Counted from the stretch's first letter, positions 9,690-20,043 are shown. The stretch: 21,774 bases of DNA from Elysia marginata (GCA_019649035.1 BMAT01002113.1:95124-116897); one strand, 5' to 3'. Notes: generated from the sequence alone by a model not told the origin. Numbers and translations: made by a program.

Positions 9690-9870
9690 TTCGGGGCAGC
9701 GTGGCAGAGTGGTTAGCGCGCCAAGTCCGTGGTCGACCGTGTTATGTAATAATGGCCCTGGGAAAGCAATTTACCCTTTTTCCCCCATTCTACTAACCTG
9801 TAAAATGGATACCCAACTACAGGCAATGCTTAAATTTGTGATGTGCGCCTGCAACAAGCATATGGGTTAA
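9690..9870 (+). mobile_element. tRNA-derived SINE copy 1 (5' part; Ser/Leu-type head)
   Basis: The head GGCAGCGTGGCAGAGTGG contains an A-box-like TGGCAGAGTGGTT at 9702-9714, of the Ser/Leu tRNA type, and a shortened B-box remnant GGTCGACC near 9730-9737. The body from about 9741 matches 20337-20450. Both carry GTGTT(A)TGTA, GAAAGCAATTTA-like, GATACCCAACTACAGGCAATG-like and GTGATG(T)GCGC words in the same order. The 3' end is not recognisable here, so this copy looks 3'-truncated. The short A-to-B distance suggests an internal deletion. Confidence 0.7.
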
Positions 9871-10118
9871 AAGTGGATTTTAAATTACTGATCTTCTCGA
9901 GCGTTAGTGGCCCTGCTCTTGTGGTGATACAGTTACGCTGAGTAACGAAGCCAAATTTTCTAAAACAGTTTAATATAGTGTAAAATATGCTTGAGACTTT
10001 GTCGATTTGGTGAAGTACGTTTGGAACTCATTACGTCTAATGAATCGAATAGACCTACTCACAGAAAGGGGAATGACACCAGACTGCATCACGAGTGCCA
10101 ATAGATCGGTTGTTTTAA

Positions 10119-10190
10119 AACATCAATAAAAACTACAACATCAATAACAACTACAACATCAATAACAACTACAACACCAATAACATCTAC
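10119..10190. repeat. four tandem copies of an 18-bp unit
   Basis: Units of about AACATCAATAACAACTAC at 10119, 10137, 10155 and 10173, with partial decay into 10191-10206. Units 2 and 3 are identical; units 1 and 4 differ by one and two bases. In one plus-strand frame the unit reads Thr/Ser-rich (TSITTT) within a stop-free stretch of roughly 75 codons that lacks a start. That could be a mucin-like exon remnant or chance. Confidence 0.85.
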
Positions 10191-10206
10191 AACAGCATCA
10201 GTTCTA

Positions 10207-11385
10207 CCATTGGTACACTCACATTTTGCATCCGTTCTGTGTTGTAACTATCACTTTATCTGTACCCACTTCGACTGGATATCTGGGACAAGTCCCTGTA
10301 TTACGTTATCAAGAAAAGAGGTTAAAAAAAACATATGAGAATTAACGAAGCAAAAGAGATAAGAGAGAAGGAATTTAGAAAATCAGCTAGATAAACCAAT
10401 GTTGTTTTAACAACTTTATTTAAATAATTTTCCATTGCGTCCCCTTGGTTTATTTTACTATGGATGTATGTATTTTGTTTTGCCTTGGAAAAGTAAGTGA
10501 GGCACGCAAATCCTATTCTCATTCTTCCTCTAACTCTGAGTGAATTTTTTTCTCTCAAACGCTTCTTGTGTTTACTTAATTCCTCTCTCTTCTTCCCCTT
10601 ATCTTATTCTAGGATCTCCCTCCTGCCTAGGTTTTGGTTTTTCCTTATTCGACAATTGGAAGACATGTGGTCTGTTCTGAATTTGGAAGAAAAGAATAAC
10701 TTTTAAACTATTTTTGTTGTTTTTTGTATTGTAGTTGTGGTTGTTTTTATTTCTTTTTCATGCTCGGCCTAACTAAAGAATTTTTTTTCTTTTATAAAGA
10801 AATGGCAGACAATAGTTATATTTAAAGAAAATCCGTGAATTTGGATAATTTGTAGATGTAACAATTTAACTAATACTCAGTCATCTTAAGCAGTTAATCA
10901 AACCGTTGCCAGAAGTAAGAAATAGTCGTCTTGTCATAAATATTTCTTTTCCCCTTTCACTAACGAAGCTTCCTTGTTGGCCATTTTTTCGAAGATAACA
11001 TAACTTTAAGTATTAATCTTCTAAGAGAAAAAAAAGAACCTCAAAGAATAGATGATAAGTGAAATATAGATAGGTTAACGTTGAAAAAAGAAGAGGTACA
11101 AAATAGAGCAGTGGAAAAGATACAAAGAGACAGCTCTATCAGGAAAAAAGAGTTTAAAGAGAAACAAAGTTGCAAGACAGAGGCGGAGACAAAAATAAAT
11201 GAAAGAAAGCCTGAAAAGAAAATGGCTAGGCTGGAAAGTGGTGTAACAGAAAATAAATATAATCTAAGAGAGAGATACAGATATAAAATGCAAGAAAAAC
11301 GTGGGGGAAAAGCGATATAAAGGTAAACAGAAGGAAAGGAAGATTTTTCTAGTGCACGATAAGTCATCAGCAACGACCACAGTTA
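10207..11385. other. 3' flank of the acidic-protein gene, non-coding
   Basis: AT-rich, with many T runs read on the plus strand. On the minus strand, downstream of the acidic-protein stop codon, the nearest canonical AATAAA I find is at 10751-10746, about 635 nt past the stop. That fits a long 3' UTR but is unproven. A 110-codon minus-strand frame at 11041-11373 is hydrophobic low-complexity sequence from AG-rich DNA and is not credited as a gene. Confidence 0.4.
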
Positions 11386-13687
11386 CTACCACTGACCAGT
11401 CTTAGACGCCTGTGACTCGGCAAATCGGGCTTCCAGAATGTCCATCAGCTGTTTAACCCTGGACCACTTGCTCAACCAGGACCCTGAGCTAGAGTCGTCG
11501 TCGTCATCGCTAGACAGAGACCCACTGTCCACCATATTGTCCGCCATCTCGTCCAACAGGTCCGAGATCGTTGACTCGGTGAGACCAGATGACCGCTGGT
11601 CATCGACCGAGTCAGTGACGCTGTCCAGGGCATCTGTGGTTGAGCCGGTGAGGAGATCCTTCATCATCTCAGTGAAGTCATCGGTGGAGCCGGCGGAATC
11701 GGTCGTCATCATGTCGGAGACTTGATCCAGGAAGTCTTCGGTTTTGTCCTGGGCGCTACTGGCTGAGCCAGTTGTTGCGTCCTGCATGTCTTCAATGGCA
11801 TCGGTTATTGCGTCAGTAGCATCTTCAACAGCATCGGTCATTGCGTCGGTGGCGTCTTCAACAGCATCAGTCATGTCATCGATGACATCGGTCGTGTTTC
11901 CAGCATCGTCACCATCATCATTATCGTTATCGTCTTCAGTAACATTTTCCTGTGTGTCATCAATAGAATCCGTCTCTTGGGTGTCATCAACAGAATCCGT
12001 TTCTTGAGTGTCATCAACAGAATCCGTGTCTTGAGTGTCATCAACAGAATCCGTAACTGTTTCCTGCGTGTCATCAGAGGTCTCAGTGGCAGTATCCTCC
12101 GGACCGTCCACCACATCTGTTATGGCGTCCTGCATGTCATCAATGACGTCCGCCATGACGTCAGTAACTGCAGGGCTATCGGTATCCACAGTGATTATCG
12201 CAGCATCTTTCGCAGCATCTGCGGCGTCCTCAACCTTATCCAAAACAGTCGATGCCGCATCCTGTGCGCTGTCTAGTACATCAGAAATGGCGTCCTGTGC
12301 GCTGGAAACAGCGTCGGATATCTTGTCCTGAGCGCTACTGATAGAGTCGGCGGATGAACCGCTGCTGTCACTGCCTGACCCGCCCACAACAGCCGCCACC
12401 GCAGCCAGGGACGCTAGATCTAACGTCGGCTTCTTGTTCCCTGACAGAACCCCAGACAGAGCCCCAGACAGGGCCCCGGAACTTCCCGAAGAAGAGGAAG
12501 CTGGGAGAACTGCTGCGTTTGAGTATGTGACCAGAAGTACTAGAGAAGAGAAAAGAATACGAGATACATGTATTTATCATTACTGTCATTCTTTCAGTTC
12601 ACCCCCTATATACTTCTAAACATGAGTTAACGGCAGTTTCATAGGCATGTAACTGGAGGGTTATTTTTTACGTGTCGCTTTTCTTTGGTAAATTATCCAA
12701 CATGGTTAGTGTGTTGATTATCTTAACATTCATAAAAAAGCTCACTACTATAGCCACTAAAGTGCGCTCATTGACTGGTTAAAAAACTCGGTAATTTTGC
12801 TTATTCGTTGACTCTTTGGAAAGCAGCTGTCAGCACACAGGTCAAGTCTGTTTGAAACGGTAGCCAGAAAACTTGGCTCTGTATTAGTTTTATTTGGGTC
12901 TTTTTGAAAGACTCGAAGTCAATCTTTTTTCTGACACAGAGTGCCCCTTAAATTTTTTTCTTAAACGGGCTATATTTAAAATTAAAAGGGGTACATAAAA
13001 TACCAGGAACACATGCATACAGTCTTCAGTTTTGTTACTATTTTGCTTAAAGTTTCTTTCGTTGCTTAACATTTTTTAGCCTGGGATATGAAAAATACTG
13101 CACAATAATGAAAAGGGCACACATCAAATTTCATAAAATTTGGACGTGAAAAAAATCTAAGCATTCCTAGGCGTTTAATTAATACAAAGTTAGACCACTA
13201 TCAGCTTTATTTGCCAGTTTTGCTCCTAAGATCAACATACAGCGCCACCTAGCAAGGAGAGATAGATAGAGAGAGAGGTATATATAGAGAGAGGCAGAGG
13301 CCGAGACGGAGACACAGAGACAAGGAGAGGGAGGAAAAGAGAGAGATAGTAAACGGGTATGGCCATTAATTAAATCAAGTGCTCGGCGGACCTGATTTTT
13401 CAAGTATTAATTACTTGTAATTGTTGCATTGGCTGAAGAGTTCCAAACAGCCATTTGGGTATAATTTAAATCGATTGCATCCATTTTCAGTATTTTGTTA
13501 TTACAGTTTTTATGGTTATGCTATTGCCTTGGGTTTATTAGGCTTAAATTTTTAGGTTGCCGAAAGAGAACTGGTTAAGACCATTTTTTTACAAGTAAAC
13601 TTAAGCAGTATCTAATCATTTTAATTCTCTCTTCAATTATAAAACTTATACTTTATACTCACCTATAGTAAGAATAAAAGCAGTCAT
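11386..13687 (-). CDS. secreted, cysteine-free, Asp-rich tandem-repeat protein (two coding exons, 392 aa)
   Basis: Coding exons are 13687-13663 (25 nt: M T A F I L T I plus G) and 12539-11386, ending TAG. The intron starts GGTGAGT and ends TTCTCTTCTCTAG, and phase 1 restores Val9. Joined, residues 1-18 form a clear signal peptide (MTAFILTIVLLVTYSNAA). The second exon alone has no ATG in frame after a stop, which supports the split. After a Ser/Gly/Ala/Leu linker and a hydrophobic stretch (48-60), the protein has four 11-residue repeats (76-119, like SSAQDAISDVL), four 9-residue repeats (172-207, DSVDDTQET), an Asp/Asn run (210-220) and three more 11-residue repeats (231-263, MTDAVEDATDA). A DDDDD patch (353-357) follows, then a basic, Trp-containing C-terminal helix (363-392). 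There is no cysteine. I do not recognise the family. The composition would suit calcium binding, biomineral matrix or mucus, which is inference only. Confidence 0.82.
11776..11874 (-). repeat. three 33-bp coding repeats (11-residue units)
   Basis: These encode residues 231-263: MTDAVEDATDA twice, then the diverged ITDAIEDMQDA. The period of 11 with Ala/Val/Ile/Met spaced against Asp/Glu is what hendecad amphipathic helices show. The units lie within the acidic protein's second exon. Confidence 0.85.
11944..12051 (-). repeat. four 27-bp coding repeats (9-residue DSVDDTQET units)
   Basis: These encode residues 172-207 as DSVDDTQDT, DSVDDTQET, DSVDDTQET and DSIDDTQEN. The DNA units are nearly identical, so the array expanded recently and its copy number may vary between individuals. 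A related half-unit (SDDTQETVT) precedes it. Confidence 0.88.
12208..12339 (-). repeat. four degenerate 33-bp coding repeats (11-residue units)
   Basis: These encode residues 76-119 as SSAQDKISDAV, SSAQDAISDVL, DSAQDAASTVL and DKVEDAADAAK. They share the 11-residue period of the 231-263 block but are more Ser/Ala/Gln-rich, so the two blocks probably descend from one ancestral hendecad. Confidence 0.8.
13254..13350. repeat. GA-rich microsatellite in the acidic-protein intron
   Basis: Imperfect GATA, GAGA and GACAGA units inside the 1123-nt intron. It is simple-sequence DNA. The rest of the intron (12540-13662) is AT-rich with no other recognised feature. Confidence 0.8.
13663..13687 (-). CDS. 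25-nt first coding exon of the acidic secreted protein
   Basis: ATG at 13687 opens MTAFILTI, followed by the donor G|GTGAGT at 13663/13662. This piece completes a signal peptide only when joined to the second exon, and the phase matches exactly. Just upstream of the ATG on the minus strand, TTTCACTCACAG is acceptor-like, so this exon may itself be preceded by a 5' UTR exon. Confidence 0.75.
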
Positions 13688-14103
13688 TGTGTACTGTGAG
13701 TGAAACCTGGCAAACGAAAAAGTAATTCAAGTAAAAAATAATTCTAGCGGTTTACAAAAACAGTATCATAACTTATCAGTTAACATTAAATTTTTTGTTA
13801 TAACATTTTTTTTAAATACAGGTGTTTCGTGGAGGTGACGGTTGTTAATGTTAGATTAAATGTACGCCTACGATTTGCATTAAAAATTTTGAAAATATTT
13901 TACATAAAAAATATTATGTGAGTTAGTACTGAGTTTGCTTTGACTGATTTCATATTAATAAAATTACTATGGCGCCCTTCTAATGTCAAAGCCTTTTCAA
14001 TTGTTATTGTGTGATCATGATTTTGTACGCATTTTAGATTATGTCAAATGGCACTTTTTCAAGAGTTAGTTTAAATCAAAATTTTCTTTTGTACTTTTGT
14101 CTA
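13688..14103. other. 5' flank of the acidic-protein gene, no promoter recognised
   Basis: AT-rich sequence that must hold either the promoter or a further 5' intron. I see no convincing TATA box at a sensible distance and no CpG-rich stretch. Confidence 0.4.
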
Positions 14104-14270
<167 letters not shown>

Positions 14271-14837
14271 ATATATACTCGCAGATTTTAAGATGGTCTT
14301 GTTAATCTTATATCGGTGATCATATGAAAGGTGACAGCGCGTTTTAAATGCTTTCTAATATTTTAAGCGTTCTAGAAGTAGAGAAAATATAAAGCTTTAA
14401 TACTGAATACTCTTTTGAAAAAATAGTCCAGACAAAATACAAGATTGAATTTGTTAGTTGTTTCAGAAGTAATGTAAGAGCTCCAAAACTGTTTTCTTAC
14501 CTTGCTGTTTTCCTTTTCTTTTTTCTTTGCTAACTTGCGCGTAGTTCTTGAGATGGTTTTCGAAGGGTTTCCGTATAAGTTCTTTTCCTGTTTCTACCTA
14601 CGTGTGTTCGTTCTACTTCTACGAAAGTTTCGTTTTCTTTAGTTTTGTCTTCTCCTCTCTCTGCTACTCCAAGATGAAATTGTGGCCCTTGGTCGCCCTT
14701 GTCTCCCGTCTTATTTATGGAGTGACCCGCCCATTGTTTTGAAAAATGATGCGTGACGGCCGCGGCCAAAAATAACGTCACCAGCCTGACTCCCAAGCGT
14801 GGATTGTTAGGCGGTATCACTGCTATACTCAACTGTC

Positions 14838-15237
14838 TCAACTGTCGGCGTCACCGGATGCAGTGTTCGCCGCAGCACTCAGGTTGACAATCTTCCTCGA
14901 TACATCTCTGTCTTGACTTGCCCCAACCATCTTGTGCAGACTCATACCACTGACAGTGACCAAGTTAGACACCAAGGAGGCTGGTGGTCGTCCTCTGTTT
15001 TTTTTTTACCCTCAAACTTTCCTTCAAGCACAGTCTTCATAAGAGTTGTTCGAGGGTTGCGCAAGGCATGACCAGCATATTTAAGTTTTCTGTGTTAATC
15101 GCCAGCTGTAGACTGAGAGTAGTTCCGGTCTCTTTGAGGAGACTAACATTTGTTCTCTTGTCGTTCCATTTCACTCTCAGTATGCGCCTATGGAACATCT
15201 CAGCAGCTTCAATCCTTCAACGAAAACGGCATTGTAT
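14838..15237 (-). pseudogene. C-terminal remnant of a non-LTR retrotransposon reverse transcriptase ORF
   Basis: On the minus strand, three frames in succession give the end of a LINE ORF2. The first runs from RIEAAEMFHRRILRVKW to about KETGTT; the second carries KLKYAGHALRNPRTTLMKT and LEGKFEGKKK. After a run of A the third reads GRPPASLVSNL, GMSLHKMVGASQDRDV and SAAANTASGDADS, ending at TGA (14840-14838). GHALRNP, the GK-x-EGK-R-GRP motif and the DRD signature are typical of endonuclease/reverse-transcriptase LINEs (RTE-like, clade not settled). The frameshifts, one at a poly-A tract, and the missing 5' part show it is dead. The 14505-14837 stretch downstream may be its 3' UTR. Confidence 0.8.
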
Positions 15238-15239
15238 CT

Positions 15240-15729
15240 GAATATAACATAATTCATAGTATTTTAAAAAGTATTGTTTTAAAGCCATAAAAAATCACAA
15301 TCGATGCATACATATTAACTTGCAATTAATTTATGTACCTTACAGTACATCAAATGATCTTTGTAGCTGCATACTTTTTTTTCCTCTGTGCTTTCTATTC
15401 TTTTTGTGACCCGGTTTTATTAGATGATTAGATACTTATTTTGTTAGTTCGTGCTGAAGGATACCATACATAGACAAATAAATATAAATTATTTATGACT
15501 TATAACAAATGTGTAGTTAGACCTATTTGACTAATATTTTACGCTTTAATAGGTTGGCATGCTGTAATAATGTAAGTAAAGTTAATACAACATTACTAAA
15601 CCCTTCGCTCCAGAGAATCGCGAGGGAGCACTTCCCCATTCCCAGTCCAGCCGAAAATCTTAAGCTATGTCTCGTGCTAAGATGACTTTGTGAGTTGTTA
15701 AATCACAATTCTATTCTGGGATTCAATAA
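15240..15729. other. non-coding AT-rich interval
   Basis: No gene, tRNA box or tandem array recognised. The LINE remnant ends abruptly at its right edge, consistent with 5' truncation on insertion. Confidence 0.45.
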
Positions 15730-15868
15730 GATATAAAGAGAAGAGAGATAACGAGAGGAGACGATCAGACCGAGATAAAGAGGTACAGAGAGAGAAAAAG
15801 AGAGAGACAGAGACATAGAGAAAGAAAGAGAGAGAGAAACAGAGACAGAGATTGAGAGGTGGAGGGTA
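15730..15868. repeat. GA-rich microsatellite
   Basis: An imperfect purine tract of GAGA, AAGA and GACAGA units. The open frame on the opposite strand is CT-repeat low complexity and is not a gene. Confidence 0.85.
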
Positions 15869-16104
15869 AGGGTGAAGGTTCAGGGTAGACTTGAGGTTGA
15901 AATTGTTTGGTTTTTCATACTGTAGGAATCTGCAACACTTCTGCTGCTCCAAGGCAAGAATTATGTCCATTTTATTGAGGGTATAGAACATGACTGCAAG
16001 GTTTAGGTCGGATAGGGATATATGGGAGGTGCTGCCTATATCTATATATTCGTAACTACAAACTTAATACTATAAAAAACGAAAGTTCGAAAACTATCTC
16101 AATT

Positions 16105-16350
16105 TTTCGCGTTCTGGGTGAATGAGTCGGATGTCGCAATTTTCACTTTTAAGAATGTTCCTATTTTCAACAAGACATTTTTCTAAGCTTTCAGGCTTGA
16201 AACTTTTCATAAATATATCAATGTTTTGGGGAAAGATATGCCATATCTGTTGATTTAAAAACTAGAGAAATATAGGAAAAATGACCTTTTAACGGTTTTC
16301 ACTCAAAAAGAGAACTTCCGACTTCCGACTCAATCAACCTGCATGCGATA
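16105..16350. mobile_element. possible MITE: 246-bp segment with about 49-bp imperfect inverted ends
   Basis: The first 49 bases (16105-16153) match the reverse complement of the last 49 (16302-16350) at 35 of 49 positions without gaps. The best block is TGA(A/T)TGAGTCGGA(A/T)GTCG. The roughly 150-bp centre is AT-rich with no open frame. That is the layout of a short non-autonomous DNA transposon. No certain target-site duplication was identified and the superfamily cannot be named. Confidence 0.45.
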
Positions 16351-16636
16351 CAAAATGCTCCTCGACCATTTTGTTGTTGTTTTTGATTTCTTAATTTAAG
16401 ATGTTGATTTCATAAATTAAGAAAACGTTGGTCAAGACTTTACCGTTAAGAACTCTTCTTTTTCCTCATTAGGATTTTCAACATTGTATTTAAACCCAAT
16501 GGTTGTCACCAGGTAAATTTATTGTCAATGGAACTCATTTTCTAGGAAACATTTGTACACAGTTCATAAAAATGGTAGGTGGAAAGACACTTATAAATAC
16601 AGCATAGATACACCTGGTTCCCAACTTCCTTTGATG

Positions 16637-16760
16637 TAGATTTAGGTTAGATCTCAAACTGGAATCCAAATTAAGTGTCTAAAATGGGAAATCAATTTAG
16701 ATAATCTAGAAGATATTCTTGATCTAGATTCTGGATTAGCCCTAGATATAGCCTATGTTT
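16637..16760. repeat. second patch of AGATCT/TCTAGA motifs
   Basis: Words such as GTAGATTTAGGTTAGATCTC, AATCTAGAAGATATT, TTGATCTAGATTCTGGATTA and CCTAGATATAGCC recur within about 120 bp, resembling the 2634-3612 patch. No coding capacity. Confidence 0.5.
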
Positions 16761-18701
16761 GGGCGCCATTTTTCTTCCAATTTAAGTTTTACGTGCCATG
16801 TTTTCTTCTAATTTCGCATTAGGGTCTAGGCTTTGCGTGTCAAGTTCTTTTCCAAGTTTTTTAAGGCGAATGTCCTATTTCAAATGACCTACTTAAGTGC
16901 TTTAACGTCTCGGTAAGTTTCTATGATGTTTATGCTTAATTTGTTTAATGATATCACGGTTTAGTCTAAAAGCCAGGTGGCTAAACTTCTAGCCCAACAT
17001 GATAAATCACTTAGTACTTCTAACTTTCTGTCCAGGGAAAACTATAGGCTCATGTCTTGCTAACCTCTTTAGTAGGAAAAGATTAAGATTAACTTCCAAT
17101 AACGTTGACCGAGGTTGTATCATCCCAAAGAATTTTAAATAAGCTTAGATAATGATTGCCAAATTGTACGAGAGTAGAGGATTTTTGCAAAGCTGTGTTG
17201 TTTCTGAAAGCAATGAAATTATAGTTGTGTTGTTTCCACAAGTAACGGAAAGGTAAACAAACTCTTATCTCAAATAACCGTAACCCCTCTTTACAACGTT
17301 CGTAAAACTGCCGACCAAGAATCTATCCATCATAAAGGTAATCCTTTGACGAAGGCAAACTTTTTTTTAGTAAGTTTCTTCAAGAGCTTAACTAGATAAT
17401 GATTTATACTTATCGAAATATTAACCTAATATAAATATAGATAAATTTGGCGCCTGGTATAACACACAATCCAATAGATATTGAGAGAAGTTAAAACTAC
17501 ACTAGATGATCTGTCTCTGCCTTTACTTGACTCAGCAGCAAGGGCTGGCACTTATCGGAACACAATCGGCATAAGATAAAAAAATCATTGCCCATTGTGT
17601 GAACCGACTTAATGTAACCTTCAAGACACGTCGACGTAACGAAAAAATTCTAGACACATCTTACAAATGATAAAAAAATTTGAAAATAAAGGAGTTTGAA
17701 GGGTTTTGAGACCAATTACGAAAAATTTTCACGTTGTTGTAAATCTTCAGTTCAAATCAATAGAGACCTTTAGCACACGCACCGTGTCTCACTACGCGTA
17801 CGTGAAAATCGGGAAAGCCGATTGAGAAACTATAAAAATAATGAAACCAGTTTCTAAAAATAGACGCCACAGACGTTCGCGTCATACTCACGTGTTGCTG
17901 CTTTAAGTCTGTAATGTTACTAATCTATCTTGTCTAGTTCTCCTCTGAAAATTTGTGCTTTTTAAACAATGAACAATCGATATATTGTGGGGAGGCTACT
18001 CTGCGAAATATTTACTATATCTAATAGATACGCTAGGAACTAACGCTGGTTTTCCAACTCCAACAATTATACCTGACTGTGTTGTTTTAGTTTTGACTGA
18101 ATGTTTATGTCATTTATCTATAAAATGATACTTATTGTTGAGGCATGATTGTGTAACAATTTCAAGTGTTCTAGGGGCGTTTTATTAAAGCTGCGTAATA
18201 TTTTTTTTCTTATCGTGCAACACAAAGTGGTGCGTAACCTACAAGAAGGAAGGCGGAAGAGATTGGCTTTGCACGTTACACTGCTAGATGCACGTGACAC
18301 AGCTGAGGTTCAGGCCAGGAACATTGGTGTGTGTAGTGATATGTCTTTTTTTCTGACCATGGTTTTTATTCAACTTCTTATTATTCCAAATCGGAGTTTT
18401 CTTGGCATGAGAGAAAGCTGCGCACTTATTCTGTCATCATGTTTTTCCTCTTAATCCAAAGAAATTCTTACTTTTCTACGAAAAGTTTTGTTTTTTAAAT
18501 ATTCGGGAGGCAAAATTAACAATTTTAGGCTTTCATTTTCGATTTTACCTGTGAGGTGTATTTTTTTTAATGAAACAGTTGTCTTGGAAGGGCATGGGAA
18601 AAGGGTGAAAACCTTTGAAAGAATGTGAAAAGCTGAAGACAAAATAAAAACAAGTAATAACAAAAATAACGTTTTTCCCTTGTTGCTGTGCGTTTGGCAA
18701 G
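16761..18701. other. long non-coding interval
   Basis: AT-rich, with only short open frames. The longest (18149-18454, plus, 101 codons) matches no domain I know and is flanked by no convincing splice sites. A CACGTG word near 17891 and a TATAAAAA word near 17831 are present but serve no visible gene. Confidence 0.45.
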
Positions 18702-18755
18702 AGATTTAGGAGCAACTACTGCTGCCTACTGTAGTCTCCTGGTCCCACTAAATCT
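18702..18755. other. unexplained imperfect hairpin
   Basis: AGATTTAG (18702-18709) pairs with CTAAATCT (18748-18755). Inside it, GAG..ACTAC (18710-18719, with a two-base CA bulge) pairs with GTAGTCTC (18731-18738), leaving an 11-nt loop and a 9-nt bulge on the right side. About 16 base pairs in all. It could be a cruciform, a processed small RNA precursor or a chance palindrome. Confidence 0.4.
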
Positions 18756-18769
18756 TCTGAGTCTTGACA

Positions 18770-19435
18770 ATATAAGATGACAACGTGTCACTGCCGATCA
18801 ACCTAGGTCTTAGGACTACAAATCTCTGTGATCTCTAGACAGATACTGATAAAATATTGCCTTCTAGCGCAATCAGACAAGTTGTTTATATGACCTGTTT
18901 CTATAGGAATACACGTAAAAAAATCATAGGCCAGGTATTGTGTGGGAACAAAATTTTGGCATCTTTTGTGACTGAAGAAGACATGCGACTCTCTGTGCCA
19001 TAACCAATCATAAGGTTTTTATAATGTTAGCTTCGCCAATGATTGAAAGAGCCGATGTTTTGTATGTTTAAAGCCAGTGGTGTTGACGGCAAATCAGGCT
19101 CGGTCTTGTAATCTAAAACGTAACACTTTGTTTTCTTTGTGTTCCACAATGTCGTGTATCGTTATTTATGTATGGCAAGCTACTACTACTCTCAGAGCAA
19201 GGCAAGAATTTATGACTTTTTTAATTACTTTAAATGTCGCAATTTATCGATTTTCAAAGAACGTTAAGTCAGGCACGCCTTCTCCATAGATGCATTTTTA
19301 AGCCTTTTTCTTTGTTGACTTATATAAGCAAAAGCGTTGTTATTATGAAAATGTTGTGCTAGATTTACTGGAAGTCGTGCTTAAAGTAAATGCTACAATC
19401 AGGATAGTAACTGAACACTGCTGTTGCTGTTGCCA
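18770..19435. other. non-coding interval
   Basis: No supported gene. A 70-codon plus-strand frame (19077-19289) is unrecognised and lacks splice or start context. Nothing else seen. Confidence 0.45.
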
Positions 19436-19509
19436 CTACAAATACTGCTACTGCTACTATTACTACTACTACTAGTACTACTTCTAATACTACTACTATT
19501 ACTACTATG

Positions 19510-19553
<44 letters not shown>

Positions 19554-19662
19554 CGGTACTACTACTTCTGCTGCTATTACTACTATTATTATTCCTATTT
19601 TTCTGCTACTACTATTATTACTACTATTAACAGTATAAACACTACTGATACTGCTACTACTG

Positions 19663-19696
<34 letters not shown>

Positions 19697-19949
19697 CACT
19701 GCTGCTGCTGCTATTACTACTACTACTACTGCTACTATTATGACTACAGATACTACTACTTCTTTTAGGACTAATATTACACCATCATTACTACCACTAT
19801 TATTACTACTTCTTCTACTAAAATTACTACTTCTACTATTTCTATTATCACTGTTGCTACTACTATTACTACTACAACTACTATTACTTCAACTGGTACT
19901 ACTAGTACACCACTACTACTACTATCACAACTACTACTACAATCACTAT

Positions 19950-20006
<57 letters not shown>

Positions 20007-20043
20007 TACTACTACTGCTACTACTGCTACTACTGCTACTACT
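19436..20043. repeat. (CTA)n trinucleotide microsatellite, about 600 bp
   Basis: A long interrupted array of CTA/TAC triplets with variants CTG, TTA, CTT and TGC. The first half is more degenerate; the purest runs are near 19510-19550, 19665-19695 and 19950-20000. Frames through it read poly-Leu, poly-Tyr or poly-Thr and are artefacts. Confidence 0.95.

Noticed and set aside
11438-12331. Plus-strand open frames opposite the acidic-protein exon
   Set aside because: Shadows of the minus-strand coding exon; the minus strand has the signal peptide, repeats and splice sites.
12397-12399. GTG as the start of the acidic protein
   Set aside because: The frame continues upstream to a splice acceptor at 12540/12539, and a 25-nt exon with ATG completes a signal peptide.
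14530-14837. Minus-strand open frame of about 100 codons left of the LINE stop codon
   Set aside because: No ATG and no known domain; it most likely runs through the LINE 3' UTR.
18149-18454. Plus-strand 101-codon frame
   Set aside because: No recognised motif and AT-rich flanks without good splice signals.
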